DNA of 48,405 bases from Bacteroidia bacterium (GCA_030433135.1 JAUILF010000006.1:1-48405), one strand, 5' to 3'. Positions 17,895 through 27,736 are shown, counted from the stretch's first letter. Notes: generated from the sequence alone by a model not told the origin. Numbers and translations: made by a program.

Positions 17895-20327
17895 TTAATG
17901 CTTAACCATGATTGACGAACCAATTTTGGAATCGCCATCCACCTGTATCCTGCAAAAATATATTCCTGAAGGCAAACTACTAATATCATATCCTTTGCTC
18001 TCCCTTCCTGAAAATTGCATAACCCGGCAACCAAAATGATCATACAGCACCACTTCAACATCCTGCCCATCTAAACCATCGATATAAAAGCGATCTCTAA
18101 CCGGATTGGGATATACCACGTACTCAGGATATTCAAATTCATTATCCGAAACAGTACCGGAATCAGACAACTCAAAACTAAAAGTCTCACTGGTGTCAGA
18201 ATAAATAAGGTTTTCACTAATGGCCTGGACACTCATTTCATGGGTCACATCGGCCTCAAGATCCTCCCACAGAAACTCATTGTCTCGCACAGCAAGCGAA
18301 GTACCCTCATTTTCCAGGATCACTTTATATCCGATGACATCAATGCTATCCGGAAAATCCCATGTGATCAGCGCCTGTCCAGGGTCAGTGACTTCATGAG
18401 AAAACTGGGTCGGTGCCGGCAAATCTACCTGGGGAGGCTCTGAATGCTTATCATAGAATATAGCCAAAAAGGTCTCGGCAAAGGCAAACCGTTCGTCCTG
18501 AGCCCGAACCGTCAGAAAGTTCTGACCTTCCTCCAGCCCTCCAATCCTTACTGACCCCGGTTGGTCTGATTTCCCCAGCAATTGGTCATCGGAGTTAAAC
18601 ACATATATCGCTATGGCATCGCCATCGGGATCCGTTGCCTGGACAAATAACTCTATACTATCGGTTGAAAACACCTTGGTCCCATAGGGAGGAAAGGTAC
18701 TTATGATACTGGGAATGGAGTTCTGCAAATTAGCAACCACCGTCACTTCTTCTGTCTCCGTCCAGTATTGGTTTGCAAAAAGTATTTCCGCCGATAAACT
18801 AACTGGTTTATTGTGATCCAGACTCAGAGTGTACGACGGATTCAGTCCAGAAGTGACGGCAACCGTAGATCCATTGAGCTTGTATATTACCTGGGTGATG
18901 CTGTCTTCTGACTTCACTTCCAGAAGAATATCTTCATGAGGATAAAACTCTCTTCGACCCTCTCCTACCACAAAATCGTAGTCCGGCAAATCCGTCCCCG
19001 AATCCCCAAAATCCACCTGTAATTCCTGCCCCGCCTTGTCAAGGGTAAATTCGCTGACCTGCACCTGGTCACCATAAGTCACCTGCAGGTCATACATACC
19101 CAGGAATCCCGGGATCTCCCATTCATCCTCACCTGTATAAATCAGAGTAGTGTCCGTCCACCACTCACCTTTTACCAGGTCAAAATAAGCTCTACCACTC
19201 TCCTTGATGGACCAATCTTCGTCATATATTGGACCATTATTTCTCCATTGTTGACCATCCCAGGCACCCCATATGGTAAAACCTTCCATTAGCGGTTCGG
19301 AGAAAACAGCATAAAGCACCCTCTCCATATCGTCGTAGCCACTACCATGTGTCATATCAAATTCTGTGACAACCATTGGTTTTTTCAAAACAGCGACTTC
19401 AGCAAGCCTCCGCTTTAGTTCACTATACGAAGGAATCTTTTGCCAAAAATGACCCTGCATCCCGATGACATCGATAGGAGCTCCATCATTGAGCATGGTT
19501 TGAATGTAGTCAACAAAGCGTTGAGAAAAGTTATTGCCTGATTGGAACAAGTCATATTCGTTGGCCACCAGTTTGATATCAGGACCATATTCTTTAGCCC
19601 ACTTGTACCATTGACTGTGCTCAAGTGCTCTGTCGCCCCCATTGAGCTTGAGCAAATCACGCACTATTTCACCTTCATGGACCAGCTCATTGACCAAGTC
19701 CATTTCATAAATTCGACCATTCAGAGTCCTCATTTGTCCCCTGATATGGTTATGTATATGCTCTCTGATGACATCTTCACGAGTCTTTACTATCTCTCCG
19801 TTTTCTACCTGGTCTTTGGCATTAACCACAAACGCCGGGACAGCATTCCATCGTGATATACTGGGCCAAATAGTGGTGTGTCCGCGGTTGGCAATGCCAA
19901 GACTATCCAGCCAGTCCATAAAAGACAAATAATTATTGCGGATTCCCTGATTGATCCAGCCGTTCCACTTACCCGCATTGCCTGGAGTGACGGAATTAAA
20001 ATTGCGAAAATGTAAAAAGTAAGGGTGATTTGAATTGAGATCATTTCCCATCGACTGGATGTCCATCACTCTATCAATCCTGACATTAGTTCCCCATTTA
20101 AATGCATGGTCTTTCATCCGGATCCGAATCTTTATGGAATCAACTGATGTCATCAGCTCTTTATTCTCAAATCCGATTTTAATTGGAGCCATCCGTAGAG
20201 TAGCAATAGCCTCCCTGGCCCCATCTTTCCAGGATTGTCCGTACGCTATCGCAACAGCAAACAATAAAAAAAATAGTGGAAGGACACCTTTCAAACAAAT
20301 CTTTTCGATGGTTTGATTAATAGTCAT
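17895..20327 (-). CDS. GH10 endo-1,4-beta-xylanase with T9SS sorting domain (copy A)
   Basis: 810 residues: signal peptide ending near YGQS (residue 31); a GH10 catalytic region about 35-390 with RGHTTIWPS, acid/base Glu214 in MDLVNELVHE, IGMQGHFW and nucleophile Glu322 in VVTEFDMTHG; a beta module to about 540; an Ig-like module (SIISTFPPYGTKVFST, then FVQATDPDGDAIAIYV); an Fn3-like module (ITWDFPDSIDVIGYKVIL); and a type IX sorting domain (YPNPVRDRFYIDG, then SSLPSGIYFCRI). GH10 enzymes cleave xylan backbones; here the enzyme would be surface-bound or secreted. It is the downstream member of a tandem pair with 20371-22806, with 43 bp between them. Sequence similarity to the partner stops sharply at the sorting domain. 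Confidence 0.93.
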   Translation of the reverse strand: MTINQTIEKICLKGVLPLFFLLFAVAIAYGQSWKDGAREAIATLRMAPIKIGFENKELMTSVDSIKIRIRMKDHAFKWGTNVRIDRVMDIQSMGNDLNSNHPYFLHFRNFNSVTPGNAGKWNGWINQGIRNNYLSFMDWLDSLGIANRGHTTIWPSISRWNAVPAFVVNAKDQVENGEIVKTREDVIREHIHNHIRGQMRTLNGRIYEMDLVNELVHEGEIVRDLLKLNGGDRALEHSQWYKWAKEYGPDIKLVANEYDLFQSGNNFSQRFVDYIQTMLNDGAPIDVIGMQGHFWQKIPSYSELKRRLAEVAVLKKPMVVTEFDMTHGSGYDDMERVLYAVFSEPLMEGFTIWGAWDGQQWRNNGPIYDEDWSIKESGRAYFDLVKGEWWTDTTLIYTGEDEWEIPGFLGMYDLQVTYGDQVQVSEFTLDKAGQELQVDFGDSGTDLPDYDFVVGEGRREFYPHEDILLEVKSEDSITQVIYKLNGSTVAVTSGLNPSYTLSLDHNKPVSLSAEILFANQYWTETEEVTVVANLQNSIPSIISTFPPYGTKVFSTDSIELFVQATDPDGDAIAIYVFNSDDQLLGKSDQPGSVRIGGLEEGQNFLTVRAQDERFAFAETFLAIFYDKHSEPPQVDLPAPTQFSHEVTDPGQALITWDFPDSIDVIGYKVILENEGTSLAVRDNEFLWEDLEADVTHEMSVQAISENLIYSDTSETFSFELSDSGTVSDNEFEYPEYVVYPNPVRDRFYIDGLDGQDVEVVLYDHFGCRVMQFSGRESKGYDISSLPSGIYFCRIQVDGDSKIGSSIMVKH

Positions 20328-20370
20328 TTTAATTTTATCTGTCAGGAGAAAAAAGAACTACCATAAATAA

Positions 20371-22806
20371 TTATTGCTTCATTATCTTAAATATGGAAGG
20401 TTGGGACCCCCCATCTGCATACAGCTTACCAAAATAGATACCTGTTGTAAGTTCAGTGAGATCAAAAGCACTACTCCCAGAACCAAAAAACCGCCTCATC
20501 ATCTGCCCATGTTGATTATAGATATCAATATTGATTAATTGATTATCAAAGCCCTCAACATAAAAAACATCGTACACGGGATTTGGAAAGACATTAGACG
20601 TAATATTCAGAAAATTCGAATTGGACACGGTACTGGAATCAGACACCATAAAACTAAAAGTCTCACTGGTGTCAGAATAAATAAGGTTTTCACTGATAGC
20701 CTGAACACTTAGCTCATAGGTCACATCGGCCTCCAGATCTTCCCAAAGAAACTCTTTGTCTCTTACAGCAACCGAAATACCATCATTTTTCAAAATCACT
20801 TTATTTCCGATCACATCAACGCTGTCCGGAAATTCCCAGGTGATCAGCGCCTGTCCAGGGTCTGTGACTTCATGCGAAAACCGGGTCGGAGCCGGCAAAT
20901 CTACCTGGGGAGGCTTCGAATGTTTATCATAGAATATGGCCAAAAAAGTCTCGGCAAAGGCAAACCGTTCGTCCTGAGCTCGAACCGTCAGAAAATTCTG
21001 ACCTTCGTCGAGCCCTCCGATCCTTACTGACCCTGGTTGATCGGATTTTCCCAGCAGTTGATCATCGGAGTTAAACACATATATGGCTATGGCATCACCA
21101 TCGGGATCCGTAGCCTGGACAAACAGCTCAATGCTATCGGTCGAAAAAAACTTGGTCCCATAGGGAGGAAAGGTACTTATAATACTGGGACCGGTATTTT
21201 GCAGATTGGCAACCACGGTTACTTCTTCTGTCTCCGTCCAGTATTGGTTTGCAAATAGTATTTCTGCTGATAAATGAACCGGATTACCGTGATCCAGGCT
21301 CAATGTGTAGCTTGGATCCAGTCCGGAAGATATGGCAACCGTAGATCCATTGAGCTTATATACGACCTGGGCGATGCTATCCTCTGTCTTCACTTTTAGG
21401 AGTATATCTTCATGAGGATAAAACTCCCTTCGACCCTCTCCCACCACAAAATCGTAGTCCGGCAACTCCGTCCCCGCGTCCCCAAAATTCACTTGTAGTT
21501 CCTGTCCTGCCTTGTCAAGGGTAAATTCGCTGACCTGCACCTGGTCGCCATAAGTCACCTGTAGGTCATAGGTACCCAGGAATCCCGGGAACTCCCATTC
21601 GTCTTCACCTGTGTAAACCAGGGTTGTATCAGTCCACCACTCCCCCTTTACCAGGTCAAAATAGGCTCTGCCACTTTCTTTCACTGACCAGTCTTCAGCG
21701 TATATCGGTCCGTTGTTGCGCCATTGCCTGCCATCCCACGCTCCCCATACTGAAAAGCCCTCCATCAATGGCTCGGAAAAGACCGCATAAAGCACTCTCT
21801 CCATTTCCTGATAACCACTGCCATGCGTCATATCAAACTCCGTAACCACCATCGGCAGCCCCAAGACAGCCACTTCGGACAATCTCCTTTTTAGCTCCTG
21901 GTAGGTAGGCATTTGCTGCCAAAAATGCCCCTGCATCCCGATGACGTCTATAGGAGCTCCATCATCCAGCATGGTTTGAATATATTCCGCAAAGCGTTGA
22001 GCAAAATTATTTCCGGATTGAAACAAATCATACTCATTCGCCACCATCTTGATATCCGGTCCGTATTCTTTAGCCCACTTATACCACTGACTATGCTCCA
22101 GAGCCCTGTCATCTCCGTTCAGCTTTAGTAAATCCCGAACGATTTCTCCCTCATGCACCAATTCATTGACCACATCCATTTCATAGATCTTTCCATTCAG
22201 GGTTTTCATCTGTCCCCTGATATGATCTTGTATGTGCCCGCGGATCACCTCCTCACGGGTTTTGACAACTTGCCCATTTTCAACCTGGTCCTTTGCATTG
22301 ACCACATGAGCAGGGACGGCATTCCAGCGCGAAATACTGGGCCAAATGGTCGTGTGACCCCGATTGGCAATACCTAAGCTATCTAACCAATCCACCACAG
22401 ATAAATACTTCGTGCGAATACCCTGGTTACTCCAACCATGCCATTTGCCAGCATTTTCGGGTGTGACGGAATTAAAGTTTCGAAAATGTAAAAAATAGGG
22501 ATGATTGGAAGCCAGGTCAAAACCATTCGACTCGGTGGCTATTACTTCATTGATATTCACGGTGGTACCCCATTTGAAGGCGTGTTCCTTCATCCTTACC
22601 CTCACCGAAACGGTATCCCCCGGAGTCAATGACTGCCCATTGCTAAAATTAATCTTAACAGGTCCCATTCTTTGTGCAGCAATCATGGCTTCTGCTTCAG
22701 ACTTCCAGGACTGCGCGGATAATGATGAAAATGTAACACTACAAATAGCTGCACTCGCAAGTAGCAAATATGAAAGGCTCTTAAAAAGACCAATCGATAT
22801 CTTCAT
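20371..22806 (-). CDS. GH10 endo-1,4-beta-xylanase with T9SS sorting domain (copy B)
   Basis: 811 residues with the same architecture as copy A, shifted by one residue: acid/base Glu215 in MDVVNELVHE, nucleophile Glu323 in VVTEFDMTHG, then the same beta, Ig-like and Fn3-like modules and a T9SS tail (FPNPVYDVFYVEGF, then ELTTGIYFGKL). By eye the middle of the protein is nearly nine in ten identical to copy A, while the leader and the last 70 or so residues are quite different. The ATG at 22806 overlaps the end of the upstream alpha/alpha-barrel gene by 26 bp, which suggests translational coupling. It would act on xylan at the cell surface. Confidence 0.93.
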   Translation of the reverse strand: MKISIGLFKSLSYLLLASAAICSVTFSSLSAQSWKSEAEAMIAAQRMGPVKINFSNGQSLTPGDTVSVRVRMKEHAFKWGTTVNINEVIATESNGFDLASNHPYFLHFRNFNSVTPENAGKWHGWSNQGIRTKYLSVVDWLDSLGIANRGHTTIWPSISRWNAVPAHVVNAKDQVENGQVVKTREEVIRGHIQDHIRGQMKTLNGKIYEMDVVNELVHEGEIVRDLLKLNGDDRALEHSQWYKWAKEYGPDIKMVANEYDLFQSGNNFAQRFAEYIQTMLDDGAPIDVIGMQGHFWQQMPTYQELKRRLSEVAVLGLPMVVTEFDMTHGSGYQEMERVLYAVFSEPLMEGFSVWGAWDGRQWRNNGPIYAEDWSVKESGRAYFDLVKGEWWTDTTLVYTGEDEWEFPGFLGTYDLQVTYGDQVQVSEFTLDKAGQELQVNFGDAGTELPDYDFVVGEGRREFYPHEDILLKVKTEDSIAQVVYKLNGSTVAISSGLDPSYTLSLDHGNPVHLSAEILFANQYWTETEEVTVVANLQNTGPSIISTFPPYGTKFFSTDSIELFVQATDPDGDAIAIYVFNSDDQLLGKSDQPGSVRIGGLDEGQNFLTVRAQDERFAFAETFLAIFYDKHSKPPQVDLPAPTRFSHEVTDPGQALITWEFPDSVDVIGNKVILKNDGISVAVRDKEFLWEDLEADVTYELSVQAISENLIYSDTSETFSFMVSDSSTVSNSNFLNITSNVFPNPVYDVFYVEGFDNQLINIDIYNQHGQMMRRFFGSGSSAFDLTELTTGIYFGKLYADGGSQPSIFKIMKQ

Positions 22807-24274
22807 ATAAATGTTGGTTTTGGTTTAAAACGTATAATCTCATCATGCCAAAAGCGAAATCACCACAACCCACCTTGGCCTCATAAAAATGATCATCGGG
22901 TTGACGTACAATCCAGCCATTAACTTCCAACTTGTCCAACCCCAAGTCGGCAAGCCTTTGCGCTTCAGCCAGCATGGACGGGTCTCTGGTCAGGTCATAC
23001 ATATCCAGGTAGTAGTGAAGCATTTCGGCAAGGCTGTTTACTACAAAATCATTGGGAAACTTCTCCCGCCGGATCTGTGAAACACATCGGAGTGCCATTT
23101 TTTCAAACAATGGGTCCCCGGTTACTTCATAAAAGTAAGCGACTATCCGTCCAAAAACCGGCATGCTACTACTGCCATAACCCGTAACTATCGTCCTGGC
23201 AGCTTTACCGTTGACAGGTCTGCCGTCTGTATACAGCGATTCCATATAATACCTTTGCTCATCATTCCAGTGATAGGTATCAATGGCCTCCATGTAGGCC
23301 ATACCCATATGCAAAAATTGCTTCTGAGCAGGCAACAATTCATAGGTTTTCAATAGCCAATAGGAGAGATATCCTAATTGGTGAATGGAGGACCACTGGG
23401 TACGGGGTCTCTGATCATCAATACATCCTACGGTCAGATTGGTGGTTGTATCACGGTGATTCCAATACAACGACCCCACGCCTTGTGCCCATTCCAGCCA
23501 ATCAGAGTCACCAGTCTTTGTATAAAGGAAGGCAAAGGAGTAAGCCAGAAGCCCTGAATGCTTGATCCATGGCTGTCCGTCCCTCTGATATTGCTCACTT
23601 CTCCAATCATCATCCTCAGGATGTCTGACCGCCCAATCGGCATGCCGGTTAAACAGATAGCTGGTGGTGATCTCACCACGAAAGTGATACTTTAATGCCG
23701 CAATGGCCTTCATCACCCTGGTACTGTCGATGCTCCAAAGCATCTCCCAGGGAGGTGTTGCTCCTAAGAATTCATGGTACCTGGTCCGGTCAGATCCTGC
23801 CTCACCAACACAGAGTGAGTCTGCATAAAAATGGTAATAAATATGCTCACCCCATCCCAACAAGCCGGTGCTATCGTTTTGTGAAAACCGGAGAAAATCC
23901 TCGCAATAATCCTCCTTAGCTATGGTATATTGTACATCATCTGTAGTGACTGATAATAATTCAAATAACCTAAGGTTACCCAGATCGTGATACAAATTAC
24001 TGCCCCATACCGCCCGATCATGGTTTCGGGTTCCATCAGTGGGTGTAATTATTTCTCCGGGAGAGGGGATTGAACTGTTCCTGGCATCAACAACAGATGC
24101 CCACATTGATGTTTGCCGGGCTCCATATTCATCCACAGCATATTCCATTATTTGATCGGCATATTTTACCAATACAGCCAAATCTTCCTGAGCGGTCGAA
24201 AGCACAAACAGATTGACGATAACAAAAGTCTGTGAAATGACTCTGAACAAATATTTGCGCTTTATTCTATTCAA
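22781..24274 (-). CDS. Exported (alpha/alpha)-barrel-like protein, putative carbohydrate-active enzyme
   Basis: 497 residues with a signal peptide (FVIVNLFVLSTAQ). The sequence is rich in helical, aromatic and acidic segments of the (alpha/alpha)6-barrel type: EYGARQTSMWASVVDARNSS, NHDRAVWGSNLYHDLGNLRL, GWGEHIYYHFYADSL, HADWAVRHPEDDDWRSEQY and TGYGSSSMPVFGRIVAYF. This fold is shared by unsaturated glucuronyl hydrolases, PL2/PL10-type lyases and GH families such as GH76 and GH88, and I cannot choose among them. It is the first gene of the GH10 operon and ends 26 bp inside the GH10 copy B gene. A role on xylan side chains or products is inferred from context only. Confidence 0.6.
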   Translation of the reverse strand: MNRIKRKYLFRVISQTFVIVNLFVLSTAQEDLAVLVKYADQIMEYAVDEYGARQTSMWASVVDARNSSIPSPGEIITPTDGTRNHDRAVWGSNLYHDLGNLRLFELLSVTTDDVQYTIAKEDYCEDFLRFSQNDSTGLLGWGEHIYYHFYADSLCVGEAGSDRTRYHEFLGATPPWEMLWSIDSTRVMKAIAALKYHFRGEITTSYLFNRHADWAVRHPEDDDWRSEQYQRDGQPWIKHSGLLAYSFAFLYTKTGDSDWLEWAQGVGSLYWNHRDTTTNLTVGCIDDQRPRTQWSSIHQLGYLSYWLLKTYELLPAQKQFLHMGMAYMEAIDTYHWNDEQRYYMESLYTDGRPVNGKAARTIVTGYGSSSMPVFGRIVAYFYEVTGDPLFEKMALRCVSQIRREKFPNDFVVNSLAEMLHYYLDMYDLTRDPSMLAEAQRLADLGLDKLEVNGWIVRQPDDHFYEAKVGCGDFAFGMMRLYVLNQNQHLYEDIDWSF

Positions 24275-24328
24275 GACTTAGATGCTTAGAATTAAACCGA
24301 GAATATTCATCAATGCATAATCCCGATT

Positions 24329-24368
24329 AAAAGAAAATAGGCGCAAAAATATTTCGCACCTATTTTTC
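24329..24368 (-). terminator. Terminator-like hairpin downstream of the Tat/PLC-like gene pair
   Basis: On the minus strand, AAAATAGG and CCTATTTT form the stem, with GC/CG pairs above a single mismatch, enclosing an AT-rich loop, followed by TTTTCTTTT. It lies between the 24401 gene end and the 24274 gene start, so it would separate those two transcription units. The near-symmetric flanks mean that it could also act on the other strand. Confidence 0.55.
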
Positions 24369-24400
24369 TTGACAAAAAAAATGAATTATACTCCTTTCTC

Positions 24401-25366
24401 TTAGAAACTCTCCAACAACTTTGCTTTCACACTTCCATCCTTTATATACTTATTCCAGTCACTCAACATATTTACACTTGCCCCTAAAGCCTGGGCATAT
24501 GTAGATTGTTGACCAGATTTATCCACAGCTTCCTTCACGTTGGTAGTTAACTCCGTTACACTTACCTGCATACCGCGAGCCAGTCTGATAATCTCATCCT
24601 CACGATGATAAAATGACGGGTCTGCATGTACATCTGCTACAGATGGGTCACAATAGATCTTTGCATATCGATGGTTCTCTTCCTCAATGGTATGTTGATA
24701 ATCAAGTACCTGGTCCAGCCACAATTCGACACCGGTAAATTCCGGGCGGAAGGTGTGCATCCGAATCAGGTTTCTCTGCCTTATGAGGTGAAATAACTCT
24801 GCCACATCCCCGACCTTTACACCATCCAATGGTTTATCAATTTCAACATGATGTTTGGTCGGGTCGGAGTTTTGCATTTCTTTCATGACCACCACATCAT
24901 AATATATGGCTTCATCTGTCAATGTCGGAAGCGTTTTCTCCTCACCTAAATTCTGCTGCCATTCGATCTTCGAATCGATCAAACGATATAGAGAAGCCCC
25001 TGCAAGCAAAGCTAATTGTGTTTGGGCTTCATCGGCAGTTTCTTTAGATTTCCATTTCTCCCTTACTTCGTCCAACAGCACTTCGGTATCGGCTGGTTCA
25101 ATCTGATAAGCAGCCCCTCTGTGAAAAACCTGATGGTTGATCAGGAAAGAATTGATAAAAGTGTCATCCCAGTCCGTAAAAGGTAGCAGACGCAACGTGT
25201 CTTCCAAAATGAATGTGGGAGTCAGGCTTCTTCTTTGCATAGTCTGGTCCCTGGCCACCTGACCAAACCGCCCCAGTACTATATCCAGTGGACTTATCAT
25301 CATAGTACCCATGGCCGCTAATCCAGTGTTGTGAAAAAATGCCCTTCTGTCTATGTTGTTTTTCAT
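24401..25366 (-). CDS. Tat-exported protein related to its PLC-like neighbour; possible inactive paralog
   Basis: 321 residues with a Tat-type leader (NNIDRRAFFHNTGLAAMG). The C-terminal part aligns by eye with the next gene upstream: REDEIIRLARGMQVS and SGQQSTYAQALGASVNM here against RTDPIIQIARKVKFN and SSQSLYAQALALGHQF there, and YYDVVVMKEM against YHDVVTLHET. Positions that are His or Asp in the neighbour (HLAGD, YHDVVTLHE) are Tyr, Ser or Lys here, so a metal site looks lost. I do not recognise a named family from this sequence alone. It begins 10 bp after the neighbour and would be exported, while the neighbour has no leader. A ligand-binding or partner role is possible but unproven. Confidence 0.6.
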   Translation of the reverse strand: MKNNIDRRAFFHNTGLAAMGTMMISPLDIVLGRFGQVARDQTMQRRSLTPTFILEDTLRLLPFTDWDDTFINSFLINHQVFHRGAAYQIEPADTEVLLDEVREKWKSKETADEAQTQLALLAGASLYRLIDSKIEWQQNLGEEKTLPTLTDEAIYYDVVVMKEMQNSDPTKHHVEIDKPLDGVKVGDVAELFHLIRQRNLIRMHTFRPEFTGVELWLDQVLDYQHTIEEENHRYAKIYCDPSVADVHADPSFYHREDEIIRLARGMQVSVTELTTNVKEAVDKSGQQSTYAQALGASVNMLSDWNKYIKDGSVKAKLLESF

Positions 25367-25376
25367 CCTGATCTTT

Positions 25377-26327
25377 TTAATCGTTTACATTTTCCTGCAT
25401 CTCCGCCTGCTTGATGTAATAATCCAGACTCTCCCGGTGTGGTTGTCCCGTACGACAACGTGTCCTGGCTTCTTCCATAGAAATATTTCCCTGAAAAAAT
25501 TCACTACAAGCCAGAAAGAACTGGTGGCCCAAAGCAAGTGCCTGAGCGTATAAACTCTGACTGCTACTCAATTCAATGGCCTCTTTCAAATCTATATCCG
25601 GCTTTTCATTGAACTTCACCTTTCGGGCTATCTGGATAATTGGGTCAGTTCGGTCATACAGATTAGGCTCAATAATGTATTTGCGCATTCGTGCGGGGTC
25701 AGTTCGGGTATAAGCGTCAGTATAACGATCTAGCTCTACGTAAAAACGCTGTGATTCTTCGCCTACGTTTTCAATGACAGAAACATCTTTGTTCCTGTCA
25801 GGAGTAAGGTATTTGCGGAAACGAGCGAGGTCATTGGCAAACGATTGAGCAAAAGTATTTTCTATCTTTTCTACCGGAACTACTTCTGCTGCAGGATGCC
25901 CTTTCAGGTATGGACTAAGCACTGATTTGTGGAAAGGCTTTCTGCTCCCGCTGTCGTAGGTCTCATGAAGTGTAACCACATCATGATAAATCGACGCATG
26001 AGCCGGTCCTGGATATCCTCTGACATAAAATGCCAGGTCAGTTATTCTAAACACCGGTTTGAAAGTCCTGTCGCCTGCCAGGTGGCCGGCCCATCCAAGG
26101 ATGTAGGCCATTTTCTCCTGTTCTCGATCTGTATTATTCCAGTTATCTCTCCACTTTTCCAAAGACGGCAGGATAAACATGTCTCCGGATCGACTAACAC
26201 TTCCCCATCGCAGCGCATTGGGAAACTTGCGTATACATTCCTGCATGACCGGACTAAACTCCGGGTCATACGTTGCCACTCTTGCACTGTCTTCAGCGAC
26301 AGCAAGGTGGGTAATGTGCTCTGACAT
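25377..26327 (-). CDS. Zinc-dependent phospholipase C-like protein
   Basis: 316 residues and no signal peptide (starts MSEHITHLAVAEDSARVA; an in-frame TAA lies just upstream of the ATG). The N-terminal HITHLAVAEDS, then FPNALRWGSVSRSGDMF and AYILGWAGHLAGDRTFKPVF, match the layout of the zinc-dependent PLC family (PF00882-like), in which early His residues and the GHxxxD stretch bind metal. YHDVVTLHET adds further possible ligands. PLC-like members hydrolyse phosphodiesters, but many bacterial members are uncharacterised. It sits between an enolase-superfamily gene (75 bp) and its own divergent paralog (10 bp). The family call rests on motif spacing by eye. Confidence 0.55.
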   Translation of the reverse strand: MSEHITHLAVAEDSARVATYDPEFSPVMQECIRKFPNALRWGSVSRSGDMFILPSLEKWRDNWNNTDREQEKMAYILGWAGHLAGDRTFKPVFRITDLAFYVRGYPGPAHASIYHDVVTLHETYDSGSRKPFHKSVLSPYLKGHPAAEVVPVEKIENTFAQSFANDLARFRKYLTPDRNKDVSVIENVGEESQRFYVELDRYTDAYTRTDPARMRKYIIEPNLYDRTDPIIQIARKVKFNEKPDIDLKEAIELSSSQSLYAQALALGHQFFLACSEFFQGNISMEEARTRCRTGQPHRESLDYYIKQAEMQENVND

Positions 26328-26402
26328 AATAACTTAATTTAAATACCAAATACAATGGAAGCCAAACTGCCATCTGCCGCCCAAGCTAAAGACCATTACA
26401 AT

Positions 26403-27650
26403 CTAGACAGTAACCAATTTATGCTTCTTCAACCAGGACGGATCAATTTCAACCCCCAGACCAGCACCTGTAGGAACTTCCACGATTCCATCCTTACTTG
26501 AGAGACTTGAAGTTGTAGAATGTAACGGTATTTCCTTGTTAAATCCCTTAAATTCATGATAGGGACCTGCATTCGGAACCGCAGAGACAAAATGCATCAT
26601 GTAGAGATACCCCAATCCGGACCCGGAAATATGGGGTGTACATACCTTGTTACGTGCAGCACCCATCCGAGCAACCTTCATCGAGCGGATCATTCCGCCG
26701 AAATAAAAAATATCCGGCTGTACCACATCAAGGGCATCGTTACCGATCAACCAGCGGAAATTATGCATACTGGGTTCCTGCTCCCCACCAGCAATAGGCA
26801 CCGATAAGGCATCGGTCACTTCTTTGGTTTCCTCATACCAGTCGAAAGGAACCGGTTCCTCATAGAAATCAAATTTGTATTCCTCCATGATCCTTCCGAT
26901 TCTAATAGCCTCCCTACTGTCGTAGGAACCATTGGAATCAGCATAGATAACCATATCGTCTCCGAAGGTTTTCCTAACCAGGGGAATGAGCTTTTCGGAC
27001 CGGTCTGCAGGGTAATCCTTATTATGACTCATCCGGCCCCCTACCTTAAATTTCAGGGCCTTGGCGCCAACCTCTTCCGTTTGTTTTTTGATCAATCCGA
27101 TAGATTCTTCAGCACTCTTACCGCGAAAATTATTGGCCTGGTAAACGGCAATCTCTGGATTATGGATATCGCCAATTAACTCTCCAATCGGCTTATTTGC
27201 TATTTTTCCTAACAGATCCAGAATGGCAAACTCCAGAGTAGCCAGCGGTACCCAAAGGGCAAGACTTTGCAATTTATAATTGCTCTTATATACATAAACC
27301 TCATCCAAAAGCTTTTCCAAATCGCGAGCATCCTTTCCAATAAAAAAAGGCTGTAATCGCCCCACAAAAATGGGGTATAAATGAATCATCTGCATATTGT
27401 TACTTACAGATATCCCCTCCATACCATCCTCCGTCCGTACCTTACAGATAAAATTATTGTCCAGTCGCAACAACTCTACTGATTTAATTCGGATTTCTTC
27501 TTGAAAGAGCTCTCTTTTCAGAACCGGCCTTTGCAGTACTTCATCCAGATCATCAAATTCGGTTAATGACTTTCGTTGACGACGAATAACAGATCCCCCC
27601 AAGGCAGCTGTGGCTATTGATGCGGACGTAACAAAATCTCTTCTTTTCAT
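26403..27650 (-). CDS. Tat-exported enolase-superfamily (mandelate racemase type) dehydratase, second copy
   Basis: 415 residues with a Tat leader (MKRRDFVTSASIATAALGG). It has the same pattern as the gene at 5530-6780: KxK motif (AKALKFKVGG), metal ligands in YADSNGSYD, FYEEPVP and GGEQEPS, and the late His in TPHISGSGLG. Segments such as FFIGKDARDL, ELIGDIHN and NAGPYHEFKG are shared almost word for word with the paralog. The second metal segment is EEP here and EQP there, and GGEQE here against GGGEVS there, so substrate range may differ. Family members dehydrate acid sugars. It probably heads a unit with the PLC-like pair and follows the PHP-like gene by 86 bp. Confidence 0.87.
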   Translation of the reverse strand: MKRRDFVTSASIATAALGGSVIRRQRKSLTEFDDLDEVLQRPVLKRELFQEEIRIKSVELLRLDNNFICKVRTEDGMEGISVSNNMQMIHLYPIFVGRLQPFFIGKDARDLEKLLDEVYVYKSNYKLQSLALWVPLATLEFAILDLLGKIANKPIGELIGDIHNPEIAVYQANNFRGKSAEESIGLIKKQTEEVGAKALKFKVGGRMSHNKDYPADRSEKLIPLVRKTFGDDMVIYADSNGSYDSREAIRIGRIMEEYKFDFYEEPVPFDWYEETKEVTDALSVPIAGGEQEPSMHNFRWLIGNDALDVVQPDIFYFGGMIRSMKVARMGAARNKVCTPHISGSGLGYLYMMHFVSAVPNAGPYHEFKGFNKEIPLHSTTSSLSSKDGIVEVPTGAGLGVEIDPSWLKKHKLVTV

Positions 27651-27736
27651 AATAAATGTGAAATTTTTATGGCCTTACAACAAGAAAAAGAAAATAAGTT
27701 AAGTTTCCCTGACTTGCCATTATCTTCATGTAATTT

